Source of the DNA: Nymphaea colorata
Taxonomy: Eukaryota > Streptophyta > Magnoliopsida > Nymphaeales > Nymphaeaceae
NCBI RefSeq assembly: GCF_008831285.2
Contig: NC_045144.1
Span: 13,009,858 to 13,073,857 of the forward strand
Reading direction: 5' to 3'
Length of the DNA stretch: 64,000 bases
Part shown: one piece after another, positions 1 to 58,514 of the stretch
Layout: every line of letters starts with the position of its first letter
Position numbering within the stretch: the first letter of the stretch is position 1
Made by a program: the position numbers and the translations under genes
The notes under the pieces: model-generated
Told to the model about the DNA's origin: nothing
Database searches by the model: none
What the model saw: the letters and a program-made list of their open reading frames with translations, nothing else

Positions 1-300
1 CATTTTCACGTGCAGCCCCTTCTCTCATCGTCTCTCTGCTCACACCCTTCCTACAGCCAGTCTCACTCTCACCATTTTTTTCCTCTCCTCAACTGAGACT
101 CTCTCTCTCTCTGCACTCTCTCTCTCTCACTCTCGCACTTGCCCTTTCTCCCTCGCCAGAACCCCTTGTTTCCCCTCTCTCTGACTGTCCACCATCATCC
201 CCCCCATCCGTGTGTTGTCCCTCTCTCACTCCCATTCTCTCGTGTGTTCCCTCTCATCTTCAATCTCCTTCAGTTTCACTTTGCTGAGTAATGGCAGACC

Positions 301-420
301 CCTATTTTGAACTCCCTTTCGCTTATTCCCACTCTTTTTGTGGCTGTTGGATTGGAAACCTCTTTTTTGAATTCCCTTTCGCTTATTCCCACTCTTTTTG
401 TGGCTGTTGGATTGGAATTG
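301..420 (+). repeat. 60-bp tandem duplication in copy 1
   Basis: Two adjacent 60-base units (301-360, 361-420), each carrying CCCTTTCGCTTATTCCCACT and GGCTGTTGGATTGGAA; they differ at a few positions near the unit starts. Confidence 0.9.
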
Positions 421-1423
421 CAGCTTGGGGATGCGTCTTTCCCTCATAACAGTGAATAGAAGGCGTTGGAGGCGACAACAATATATAATTTTAGCCATTT
501 GGGGATCAATCGAGAGCATTTGAGGCAGCTTCCGGGAGCACTACAGCAGTTTGGACTCTAAGAGTGGGGTGAGGGAGGTCTAATCGAGCCTAATTTATCT
601 AAGATTTTCTGTTAGTGCATGTATAATTATTATTTGAGCACGCTAGACTCAAGATTGGATGATTTAGAATGCTTCTTAGCGACGTTGCTATTTTGAGGAA
701 GGTCTAAGACTATTTTGGAGGGACGATGATCCATGTCTATAATTATCGTTCTAGCATGATGGGTTAATATTCGAAGCGGTTAGGAAGCATGATAGAGATT
801 TTGATGATGTTGAGAAGGTTTATAACCGTTGTTGCGAACACGTGGTGCATGCTATTGTCGACGTGCGTATTGCGTTGTTGGTTGGGAAAGAGTATGTAAG
901 TTGGGTGTAATTGCGGGGAAGACACCTCAACTAAGAAAGCAAGTGAGGAACTTATTAGTGATTTGTCGAATCGAAAGCTCGGAGCTTAAATCATTTACTC
1001 ACAACCTCGAGCTGGGAAGAGACCTATCGGAGAGCTTTGTAGGCCGATACTACCTATCAGCACCCTCTTGAGGCCATGACCTACGCCTCAATCATTCTAT
1101 TTCAACTTGTATAGATTGTAAAGCGCAACGAGAAGAAATCTTATCGTTTAACTTTGTTTGCATGTAAACCGGGCACGTCGAGTAGACCTTGAGCGACAAA
1201 ATTTGAAACTCGAGCATTTTGGATATTTTTTGGCGACATGCGACAGGTATGGCGGCATTCGAGGCAAATCCCTGCTTGGAGCCAACTTTTGAATGTGTGC
1301 CCTTCAGGATTATTGGATCCTATGTTTGTGTTATGATTGGATGAATGTATGCATCTGATTTAATTGTTATGAGATTGGTTTTGTTTTTAAAAATTACTAC
1401 GCAATCGCATGTGCATGCTAGCA

Positions 1424-1799
1424 ATTATAACCAGTGTTGTATATATCGTACGATACAGAGTCGTATCGTACGATACATATCGTCGCGTTTCAAAAATGCG
1501 ATACGATACACTACATGTATCATATAGTTACGATACAGGCACCGTATCGTATGATACGGTTACGATACGGCTACGATACGGTTATGATACGGCTACGATA
1601 CAGTTACGATACGTACAAAAAGGTTACGATACGGTAATTTTTATTGATTTTTTATTATTATTTCAGATTTTTTTTATTATTATTATTTAAAAAAAAAATA
1701 CAATACGGTTACGATACGTTATGATATTTTATGATATAGCGTATCTTAAAACCAGACCGATACGGCTTACGATACACTTTTTACAACATTGATTATAAC
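1424..1799. mobile_element. hAT-type MITE with 8-bp target duplication, rich in CGATACGG repeats
   Basis: Element 1432-1791 (360 bp) has ends CAGTGTTGTA and TACAACATTG, 9 of 10 inverted-repeat matches, and is flanked by exact 8-bp duplications ATTATAAC (1424-1431, 1792-1799). Inside are many short TACGATACGGTT/CT-like units in tandem. Other copies of the host repeat have no insert here (compare 8590-8610, 20610-20635). An 8-bp duplication and CA...TG ends are hAT features; with no transposase it must be non-autonomous. Confidence 0.9.
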
Positions 1800-3217
1800 T
1801 GCTTAGGACAGGTGGGGTATCGAGTCAAGTATCTCCTCAACCCAATTGTGCATTAGAAAGCATCCTAAAATGATAATTGCATAGAACAGCTACAAGCCAA
1901 TCACGGATCGAAACTACTCTTCGTGGTTTGGCTAAGTTTTAAAAGATGTGATTGATGTGTTTCACTGATGTAAATGTTGCAATATATTTCGTATGCATTG
2001 CCGTGAGCATGATGCAATTGAATGATTCTAAAGGATAGTTGTACCCGTAAAGTTATGAAGGCTAACTAAGAATATTAACTACATGTGTAGCCCTCGTGTA
2101 GAGGCGTTTGGAGGTATGGGTGTACTCGTGAAGTGAACCAACTTCATATGCTAGTCGGTCATTTTGTGAATGTGTTATCGTAATGATAAGTAAGAAACAA
2201 TAATAGATGAGAGGCCAGTGGGTTATGGAAATGTGTTTGGGAGATGTGCTGCCTTCGCCACTGGTCTCGCCTACTCGAAGCGCAGGTGGTGCAAGGCCCC
2301 AAGATACCATTGTGTGATGTGCTTGGAGCATTGGGCTCCCGCCTTCCCAACCTGGGTGTCCTAAGGAAGGCTGAACAACTCTCCTTGGAATTCACACATC
2401 CATAGATGATTGCTCTACCCTTGCAGCGTGAACGGATCTGTATTTTTTCAGACCACCATGGGGGTTATCTCCCGACTGTAGGTCGCTCGTGGTGTGCACG
2501 TGTCTGTGTTTGCACCCACAAGAACAATCAATTCACTAAAGCTAATGTAAATTAAAAGAATGTGAAAGTGTATGTAAAGGAACCAAATATGCATGAAGTG
2601 AATGTGATTATGAAATGTGTCAATTGTGGACATTGAGAGGTCTCTGAGTACGTGATTTTGTAATGTAGTTATTGGGTAGTCCTTACATGTGGTATATGTG
2701 AGGGGCTACCATGACAACCTATGTGACTTCAAGCTACTATCATGATGTGATGGTGCTTATATTTTTCGTATATGTTGCATATCAGATTTAAGCCCTTACC
2801 TTAGAGGGTTAGGGATGTATCTGGTTTGTGCCATATTGTGAAGGCTAAGCTTTCTGTTGTTTACTTTTTCAGGTTTTGGTGGACCCAAAGGCAGCAGGTT
2901 GATCAGATGGCTCAACTCAGACCCTACTGGAGAAATTTTGGGTCTATTGTAGTGCCGGTGCGTCATGTTTTGGTCTTATTGATGTCTTGCTTTTGTTAGG
3001 CATCAATGTTGTGGTTTGGGGGCATTTTTGTCATATGTATTATTGAGAAATACGAAGTGAATTTTGTATGAACTGAATTTATCATAGAATGAAAAGTTGT
3101 TCGATTATCTTTGATTTGCATAGCACCTTTCCTTTTGAATCGTTGTTTCGTCGCACCTCAACGTTTTATGTTTTAACCAAGAAAAAAAGTGGAGGGTCAA
3201 ACGGTTGGGGTGTGACA

Positions 3218-4595
3218 AAAGCAATCGGCCATAACCTCGAAAAGATGAGAAAAACTTATAAGGCTCTATGTGCTGATTCTATCTTTCGGCACCATCTTCA
3301 GACGGTGACCTAGGTCTCAATGGTCTTATTTCTTATCTAAATTTTAGAGCGAAATGAATGGAAAACTTATCGCTTTGAATTTTTGCAGGTGCACCAGGCA
3401 CGTCAGATAGACCTTGAGCAATAGGATTCGAAGCTTGAGGTGATTTTGGGTGTTTGTGACGACGCACGACAAGTATGGTGATATTCTAAGCAAATCCCTG
3501 CCTCGGGCCAAATATAGAGTGTATGATTTTCAAGATCGTTGGATCCGATGTTTGTGTTTTGTTGAATGATGTGTGATATAACGTATTTATTGCCTCAAGC
3601 TAATTTTTGGTATTATGTGATTGTTATGTTTGACTGATGTGGATGTCATTAGATTTTTGTTTGCATTGCCGTTGAGCAGTGATTCAATTGAATGAACTTG
3701 AAGGGTAGAAGTACCCATAAAGTGTGATGTTTAGCTAAGAGTATTCACTGAATGTGTAACCCTTTTATGAAGGCGTTTTGAGGTATGGGTGCACTCGTAA
3801 AGTGAACCAACCTTGTCTGCTCAGAGCGCGGGCAGTGCAAGGCTCTTGGATATCATTGTGTGATGTGCTTGGAGCGTGAACTTAAGCATCCTAGAGAAAG
3901 CTGAGCAACTTTCCTTGGAATTCACACATCCATGGATGATTGTTATACCACTACAACATCGGATCCATATCGTTTGGGACCACCACGGGGGTTGTCTCCA
4001 AAATGTAGGTCGCTTGTGGTGTGCATGCGCTTGTGTTTGCACCCACAGGAATTGTCAATTCACTGAATCGAATGTAAATGAAATGAACGTAAACGAAACA
4101 AATGTGAATGAAATGAATGTATATGAATTTAAGGTGGCTATTGAGTAGCCTTTACCTATTGTAGAATATGTGAGGGACTACCGTGACAAGTTATGTGACT
4201 GCATGCACATATAGTGATATCATAGTGATTATGTTCTTTATATGTTATATTTCAGATTTAAGCCATTACCTTAAAGGGTTAGAGATTTATCTGGTTCGTT
4301 GTCATAATGCGTAAGCTAAGCATTCTGTTTTTCACTTTTTCAAGTTTTGGTGGACCTGAGGCAGCAGGTTGATCAGATGGCTCCGCTCACATCCTAATGA
4401 GGAGATTTTAAGCTTTTAGTCGTGTCAGTGCCTCACGTTTTGGTCTCTTTGATGTCTTGTTTTTGTTAGACATTGATGTTTTTGTTCTGTGTCATTGATA
4501 AACGTGAAATCATCTTGTATGAATTGATTTTGTTATATAAAGGAACGTTTGCCTCATTGTCATTTTGGATATATATGTATATATACATATATATA

Positions 4596-4632
<37 letters not shown>

Positions 4633-4661
4633 TTGAGGGTTAAAAAGGTCGGGGTGTGACA
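3218..4661 (+). repeat. Long LTR-like repeat family, copy 2 (5' part absent)
   Basis: Begins inside the family sequence (CATAACCTCG near 3230 matches the CACAACCTCG position of copy 1), carries the GTGCACCAGGCACGTC block near 3390 and ends GGTCGGGGTGTGACA at 4661. It directly follows the end of copy 1, as expected if copy 1 inserted into it. Confidence 0.75.
4566..4632. repeat. AT-rich microsatellite with mirror/inverted symmetry
   Basis: Alternating ATAT runs with regularly spaced GTATATATAC blocks near the end of copy 2. It is a simple repeat that can fold back on itself; there is no sign of function. Confidence 0.9.
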
Positions 4662-4921
4662 CTATTTAGTTGTATTTTTTAGATATATTTAACTTCATCA
4701 TGCAGTAATAGAAGCACCCTATACATATTTGTGATTAACCCAGATGAGTCACTGAGTCAACTCGATGACCAATGACAAGTAGTCTGATTTACACGTTTGC
4801 CTTCCATGATCAATAAGACATGAATGGTCAAACATACACCCGAAAGGAAGTAATATTTTCCCTTAATTATTGAAAACATCAGAAGAGACCAAGAATAAGA
4901 ACAGGAAATTGTAACTCTTAC
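4662..4921. other. Intron 35 sequence, nothing recognised
   Basis: Short unique intron stretch between exon 35 and the long-repeat copies. Confidence 0.6.
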
Positions 4922-51640
<46,719 letters not shown>

Positions 51641-52060
51641 CCTTACCCCCACCCGCCCTCCTGCCCAGATAGACCTTTTCCTCCACTACCGCTTGCGAGA
51701 TGGGGACTAGAGAGAGAAAGAGGGAGAGGGAGAGTCAGAACACCGCCTCTGCAGTAGCTATTGGTCTTCTTCTGCAGCTCTTCACCGCATTTTCATTGTA
51801 AGCGGGTCGACTCTGAGTGCTTCCTGAATCCCATTGCGAAGCCGATCCGACGTTCGAAATATGGCGGCTGGTCGTCTTTGTTTAGAATAATAAGGTGACG
51901 GCAGTACATAATAAGGTGGCATTCTATAAATGCTCTTTCGAATAAGGCAATGAAACTTGCAAGATAGTTGAAAAATTGGCATTGTGTAAATGCCCTCAAG
52001 TTCCTGTCATCACTTGACAAAGGAAAAATAGGCATTCTAGAAACACTATAGTGGGTTCCA
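51641..52060 (-). promoter_or_regulatory. Putative 5' leader and proximal promoter of DExH14
   Basis: Immediately upstream of the ATG. On the coding strand it has a pyrimidine-rich tract (51706-51734) typical of plant 5' leaders. I cannot place a transcription start and no TATA box is convincing. Confidence 0.4.
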
Positions 52061-53160
52061 TGCCACATGTTCCCCCGGTTGCTTTTTGTACCGGCCACTT
52101 TTATTTTCCCTGAATTCTTCTCTCCGACTTCTGTCTCTCCACTTAATCAAACGAGACGCAACACTACTTTCGTTCGATTCAAGCATGTAATGACATGCCT
52201 GCAGTCCATACTTCCTATAAACAATAACGTAAATTATGTTGTAAAAAATGTTGAGCAGGTATTAATTCTCCATACGAGTACCAGTAAGTTTGTTACATGT
52301 TGTAGGGAAGGCATTTGAAAGGTGGAAAATGAAGAAGATTCTGTCAAAGTTAACTTGGTACTAATTGGTCATGACCGCGTCAAATGAAATAGGTAATCGA
52401 TTGTTACAATTAACATGTCAACGGGTTTGTATCCTCTATGTCATACTAAACTCAAGGAACATGTAAAAAAATGTGGTCACCATTCCAGGTTTTTGGTCAT
52501 CATGCTCTAAATGTAAAAAGTCGTAAGTTACTGTTGTAAGGATATATCTGTCTAGCTAATTATGGTGTGTAAACGTGGTTGTGAATGTTGAGGACAATGA
52601 TGATGACACAAATGACTTGGTGGATGAAGTATATGCATGTGATGCAATTCCGATTAAAGATTATTTCTATTAGGGAAGCTTTATATCATATGCATACTGA
52701 GATGGTGAAATTGTTCTATTATTTGGATGTGTGCACTAACAAGGTAGTGGTGTGTGTTTCATATGGCATTGATATGCACAGAGTAGAGGAATGTATTCTA
52801 GTTGATCTGTGCATGTCTAAATAGCACATTGTTTAGCTTGATGCATGCGAGGATGCTCACAATTTCATGTATATATAAACATGAAGATGATGTGCGTCGT
52901 AATGCATATAAAATTTGTATTCATGTGCACGGGTCAGAGGAAATTTTATAGCTGATCTATGCATGCACGAACAACAATTGGCAAGTTTGATACACACGAG
53001 GATCTTTAAATTACTTCTGCAAACATGGTAGTGGTAGCTTTAGAGTATATATGCATACTCATGAGAGTGTTTTAGTGGATACACGCATGCAAGAAGGATT
53101 GCAAAAGCACAGTAAAGTCACTCAAATTCTTAGGAGGAGATGAAAATGTGGATGACCTAC
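52061..53160. other. Upstream AT-rich region, no gene recognised
   Basis: Short overlapping open frames only. A loosely repeated GATCTGTGCATG/CTGATCTATGCATGCA motif recurs at 52803, 52952 and nearby. Confidence 0.5.
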
Positions 53161-54133
53161 AGAGATGGTAATTAGAAGTCTTTCAAATGACAGATTTTGC
53201 AACACCTTAAATAAACGGCGAGTGAGAAGTGGGTTGATCTAGACCAAGGTCCAGATCCAAACCCGATGTCCTGGGGCTCTCTCTCTATCTGTGTTTTGGT
53301 AATAGCGAAGGAGAAGAAGAAATAGAGAAGGGAGGAGGCAGAAATGAAGAGGAAGGAGGAGAAGTGCAGGGAGGGAGGAGGCGGTGGTGAGGAAGAAGAA
53401 GAATCCTTACTGCTTCTCCTGCTCAATCTCTTTCCCTAGCCCATGTTCTCTTTCTCTCTCGCCCAAACTCCCACTCTCTTGTTGGCTTTCTCCCTCGCTC
53501 CCACACTCCCTCTCATAGGTCCAAAGCCAAAGTTTGGATCCCAATCAAGAATTTCAACGCAAAATCCCAAATCAATATCAAAATCACAAGTCTTGACACA
53601 ATTTAGCTCCGCACATACACACACGCACACAAATCTCCCTTTTGGTTTGTGCCTCCATCTTGTGCCAAAAACTTTAAAAACATGTTTCCAAGTATAATTC
53701 TTGATTCGAGCCTTGGGCGTCGATTGGAACGCTTGCGCAATCAAGCAAACCCAATTAGGATCTAAAACGAGCCCAAAGGCACCCAAATTGAAATGAGACT
53801 CATTTTCACAAAAAAACCATTTTACCCTTCAAAATATGCATTTTAAAATCTTTTTTTATTATTTTTGTGGGACCCCATCGAAGGCGAAATCCACCCTTAT
53901 TGGCCGCAAATGGGAGGGATTTCGCCCCATTTCATGCGGCCTGGCATGCTACTTGGCAGCGCGCTCTAGCCGAGGCGCACGGCCACACCATGCACTACTG
54001 TGGCACGCGCATTAGTGACAGTGACCTGGCATGACAGTGCCAATGGGTTGTTGCTCCTACCGCACAAAACGAGTAACCAATCACGGCCGCGCCTAATGTG
54101 TGCCGTTGTGCATGCCTTGTTTTGGTTAAAAAC
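53161..54133. other. Probable unidentified repeat between DExH14 and long-repeat copy 5
   Basis: Contains GGTCCAGATCCAAACCCGAT near 53250 (a motif also at the starts of other long-repeat copies, here on the opposite strand), CT/GA-rich segments and a GC-rich part at 53940-54110. It has a transposon look but no domain. Confidence 0.4.
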
Positions 54134-57020
54134 TGTAACGTTATTCGCTTTGGCAGGTTGGGCTGGAGTGGGTCCAGACCCAGACCCGAGCTCCACTCGC
54201 AAAGAGGAAGCCCAATGCGGGTTCCCCTTCCTCGTCTCCTCTCTATCTCCCTCTTCGTTGCCCTCTCATGTTGCAAGTGAGCATCCGACGCAGAGAAGAA
54301 GGTGGAGGATAGTGTAGCAGCAACGGAGGTGAAGAGTGGCAGCGGCGGCACATAGGTGTGCATCGTCGGTCTCTCCGTGTCTCTTCTTTCTTCTTTCTTC
54401 TCCTCCTCCTTCTCACGTTGTTTCCTATCGCCTCTACCTCTGTCCCGATTCTTCAATGTTGAATCCCTCTCTCACTCCTGCAAGCTCTTATGCCCTCTCT
54501 CCTGTACTCTTTCTCTCCTTCGTTACACACTCATTTCTCTGTTCGCATCTCTCTCTACATTCTCTCCTGCCAGCTCTCTCCCGCACTGTCTCCCCTTTGT
54601 CCAAACTCTCTCTTTCTGTCTCCCCTCTCCGTCTGCACTTTCTCCCTTTCGTGCTCTTCTCTCGCTCTTATCGTCTCTCTGTTCACACCCTCTCTCTCTT
54701 GCGCTTGTCTCTTCTCCCTCGCCCGAACCGCCTCCCCCACAACTACCATAGGGCCCTTCTAATGACAAACTCCTCTCTTAAACTCCCTTTCACTTATTCT
54801 CATTCTATTTGGTGATGTTTGATCATATTGCAGTTTGGGGACACGTCTTTCCCCTCATAACAGCAAATTGAAGGCATTTAAGATTTAGAATGCATGCTAG
54901 CGACTTAAGATTTGATGATTTAGAATGCATGTTAGCGACTTTGCTATTTTAGGGAAGGTCTAAGAGTATTTTGGAGGGACAAGGATCCACTTATATAATT
55001 AACTTTCTAGCATGATAAGTTAATTTTTGAAGCGGTTAGGAAGCATGGTAGAGATTTTGAAGTTGTGGAGAAGGTGTAAAACCGTTGTTGCGAACACATG
55101 GCGCATGCTATTGTTGATGTGTGTATCTCATTATTGGTTGGGAAATAGTATGTATGTTAAGAGGCGTAATTACTGAGAAGACGCTTCAACTAAGAAAGCA
55201 AGTGAGAAACATATTAGTGATTAGTTCAATCGAAAGGTCAAAACTTAAGTCGTTTGGTCACAACCTCAAAGAGTTGGGAAAAGACCTATGGAAGGCTTTG
55301 TAGGCTGATACTACCCATCGGCACCCTCTTGTGGCGATGACCTATGCTTAAATGAATATATTTCATACTTGTATAGATTGTAAAGTGAAACAAGTAGAAA
55401 TTTTATCACTTGACTCTGTTTGCAAATACACTGGACACGTCGAGTAGACCTTGAGCGACAAGATTCGAAGCTCAAGTCGTTTTGGGTGATTTGGGGAAGC
55501 ATAATAGGTATGGTGGCATTCCAAGCAAGTCCCTGCCTGTGGCCAACTTTTGAATGCATGTCTTTCAGGGTCGTTGGATCCTATGATAGTGTTACGATTG
55601 AATGAATGTATGCATGTAATTGAATGATGATTTAATTGGTTTTGTTTTAAACTATTATGCGATTGCATGTGCATGCTAGAAATGATAACTGATTAAGATA
55701 TATGAGGTGGGGTATCGAATCGAGTATCCGCTCGACCCTGACTGTACATTAGAAAGCATCCTAGAATAATAATTTCATGAGACAGCTACGAGCCAATCAC
55801 AAATTGAGACTACTCTCATGGTTCGGCTAAGTTTTGAAAAATATGATTGATGTGTTTGATTGATGTGAATGTTGTAATATGTTTCGTATGCATTGCCGTG
55901 AGCATGATACAAATGAATGAATTTGAAGTGCAGTTGTACCCATAAATTATGACTACTAGCTAAGAATATTTACTATATGTGTAGTCCTCGTGTAGAGGCA
56001 TTTGGACATATGGGTACACTCGTGAAGTGAACCAACCTCATGAGCTAGTCAGTCATTTTGTAAATGTGCTTTCATAATGATAAGTAAGAAATAATAATAG
56101 ATGTGAGGTCAGTGGGTTGTGGCAATGTGTTTGGAAGACCCTAGGATGTCGTTGCGTAATGTGCTTGGAGCGTTGGGCTCCCACCTTCCCAACCTGGGTA
56201 TCTTAGGGAAGGCTGAGCAACTCTCTTTGAAATTCACACATCTGTGGATGATTGCTCTACCACTGCAGTGTGAACGGATCCATATTGTTTCGGACCACCA
56301 CAGGGGTTGTCTCTCGACTGTAGGTCGCCTATGGTGTGCACGTGCATGTGTTTGTACCCACATGAACAATCAATTCATTAAAGTTAATGTAAATGAAAAG
56401 AATGTGAATGAAGTGAATGTGAATGAAGTGAATATGCATGAAGTGAATGTGATCATTAAATATGTTAAGTGTGGCCATTGAGTGGTCTCTACATGTCGTG
56501 GTATATGTGAGGGGCTTCTATGACAAGTCATGTGATTGCTTGCCCTATCATGACACGATAGTGATTTGCTTTCGTAATTGTTATATCGTAGATTTGAGCT
56601 CTTACCTTAGAAGGTTAGGGATTTATCTCATTTATTGTCATACTCCGAAGGCTAAGCCTTTTGTTGTTTACTTTTTCAGGTTTTGGCGGACCCGGGGCAA
56701 CAGGTTGATCAGATAGCTCAAGTCACATCCTACTGAAGAGATTTTGGGTCTATTGTAGTGTCGACGCATCATGTTTAGGTCTCTTTGATGTCTTGTTTTT
56801 GTTACGCATCAATGTTGTGATTTTGAGGCATTTTTGTCATATATCTTATTGACAAATGTGAAGCAATTTTGTATGAATGAAATTTATTATATAATGGAAA
56901 GTTTGCCCTATTGTCTTTGACTCCCATAGCTCCTTTCCTTTTGAATTGTTGTGTTGTCACTCTTCAACATTTTATGTTTTAATAAACAAAAAATTATGTG
57001 AGGGTCAAAGTGTTGTTGGG
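54134..57020 (+). repeat. Long LTR-like repeat family, copy 5
   Basis: Starts TGTAACGTTATTCGCTTTGG at 54134, then GGGTCCAGACCCAGACCCGA, CT tract, ATTGCAG|TTTGGGGACACG (54828), ACACTGGACACGTCGAGTAG (55428) and TTTTGGCGGACCCGGGGCAA (about 56680). The last bases (AGGGTCAAAGTGTTGTTGGG) lack the usual GTGTGACA end, so the right end is lost or mutated. Confidence 0.8.
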
Positions 57021-58265
57021 TCAGTTGGGTGGGCACTATCCCTGCTAATGCCCTCAAATGGGTATTTGCATGGCCAAGGTTGAATCCCTTTTGGTCAAGG
57101 CCTATTTTTTTTCAAAAAATTGAAAACAATTCAAAAGTACATGAAATTTGCATGAAAATCTTATTAAATAAAAAAAAGTAAATTGAGTTTTGGCTCCAAA
57201 ACTGTCAATAAATATCCCCTAAACCTTATTTCTTGGGTAGAAGCTAACCCTTGAGGAACCTCTAGAACTTTCTCACTTGAAGAATTAGCACCCCCCGCCC
57301 CACTCTCAAGCTCCCTCTCACTTTTTTTTTTCTTCTTTAGAAACATATTTCAATCATAGAATGAAATTTCATTTCACCTTTTTCATGCTCCTGGTGTACT
57401 CAAGAGTAGCTCTTGACACCGAGAAGAAGATTTTTAAAGTTATCTTGTATGACCATAGGGAGACGAAGAAAGGAGAAAGAAAGAAACAAAAGAGACAATA
57501 GAGATATTGGCTATATACCTTTAAATAGACCAGTTGAAGAGAACACAACTTTTTCTTTGGACAATCCCAAAGCCTCCTCATGTGAACCTCCAAGGTGTTG
57601 AGGATGGCTCCCTAAAAGGTATTCTTGTGCTCCCTTGAAGAGTGGAAGTTGAAGAAGCTCGCACCTAAAGAAAGGTGTGCTTCATTTTAAGATGTTATTC
57701 ATGCATAATTGATTGATTTTTAACTTAATATATGAATGAACGATAAGAATGAGTGCTTGGGTTAGAATTTCTTTGTTATTATGTTGATTTTTTATATTGT
57801 AATTTGTCCAACTCGAGAAAATCATTATAAATGTGTGCATGTTAAAATGAATCTCGATGACATTCTTACGTTTAACATTTCTCTTAATCACTTGATTGGA
57901 TCCCAATGAGAGCTTTCTTATGTTATTAATTTTTCACTTCATGTATGCATGATTTTCTCCTATACACAATAGTGGGAGAAATCAATTTCCTTGTAATAGA
58001 TGAAATCGTTATTGTTTTATATGCTTACATAAAAAAAAATTCAAATTTTATTTTCAAAAGAATTTCAAAAGTCTTCAATGAGGCCTCAAAGACTTAGCCT
58101 TGGATTTTGCATGAGGCCAAGTTCCTCTCTGGCCTATATAAAAAAAATCAAAATCGAAAACACTTCAAGTTATCTTTTGATTTTAATTTGCATATATATA
58201 TGTGCGTATATACATGTATATAGACATATATGTGTACATGAATATCTCTCTCTTGAATTAAATCT

Positions 58266-58351
<86 letters not shown>

Positions 58352-58514
58352 CACTCTCTTTTTCTCTAGAGTCTCTCTCTCTCTCTCTTTCTCTTTGACT
58401 TAAGATTTTTTATAAAATTTTCATATGTGTATATATATACAAGTATATATATACATACATATCTCTCTCTTTCTAAGATCTCTCTCTCTCTCTCTCTTTC
58501 TCTTTTTCATTTAA
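57021..58514. other. AT-rich spacer with microsatellites
   Basis: No gene. Contains a (TA)n run at 58271-58349 and CT repeats near 58370-58390 and 58480-58500. Confidence 0.6.
58271..58349. repeat. (TA)n microsatellite, about 79 bp
   Basis: Uninterrupted TA dinucleotide run, the longest in the window. Confidence 0.97.

Larger units (their letters stand above)
1..3217 (+). repeat. Long LTR-like repeat family, copy 1 (left end cut by window)
   Basis: Starts in the CT-rich 5' section shared by the family, then ATTGCAG|CTTGGGGATGCG (from about 413), the GGGCACGTCGAGTAGACCTT block (about 1170), the clover of tgaatgtg/aatgaa repeats near 2550, the TTTTGGTGGACCCAAAGGCA block (about 2874), and ends GGTTGGGGTGTGACA at 3217. 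No coding domain is seen. TG...CA ends suggest an LTR; orientation could be either, since the reverse complement also starts TGTCACACC. It holds a hAT MITE at 1432-1791. Confidence 0.8.

Noticed and set aside
53436-53786. 116-codon minus-strand frame upstream of DExH14
   Set aside because: Composition biased (GA/CT-rich at one end), no known domain, and adjacent sequence looks like repeat.
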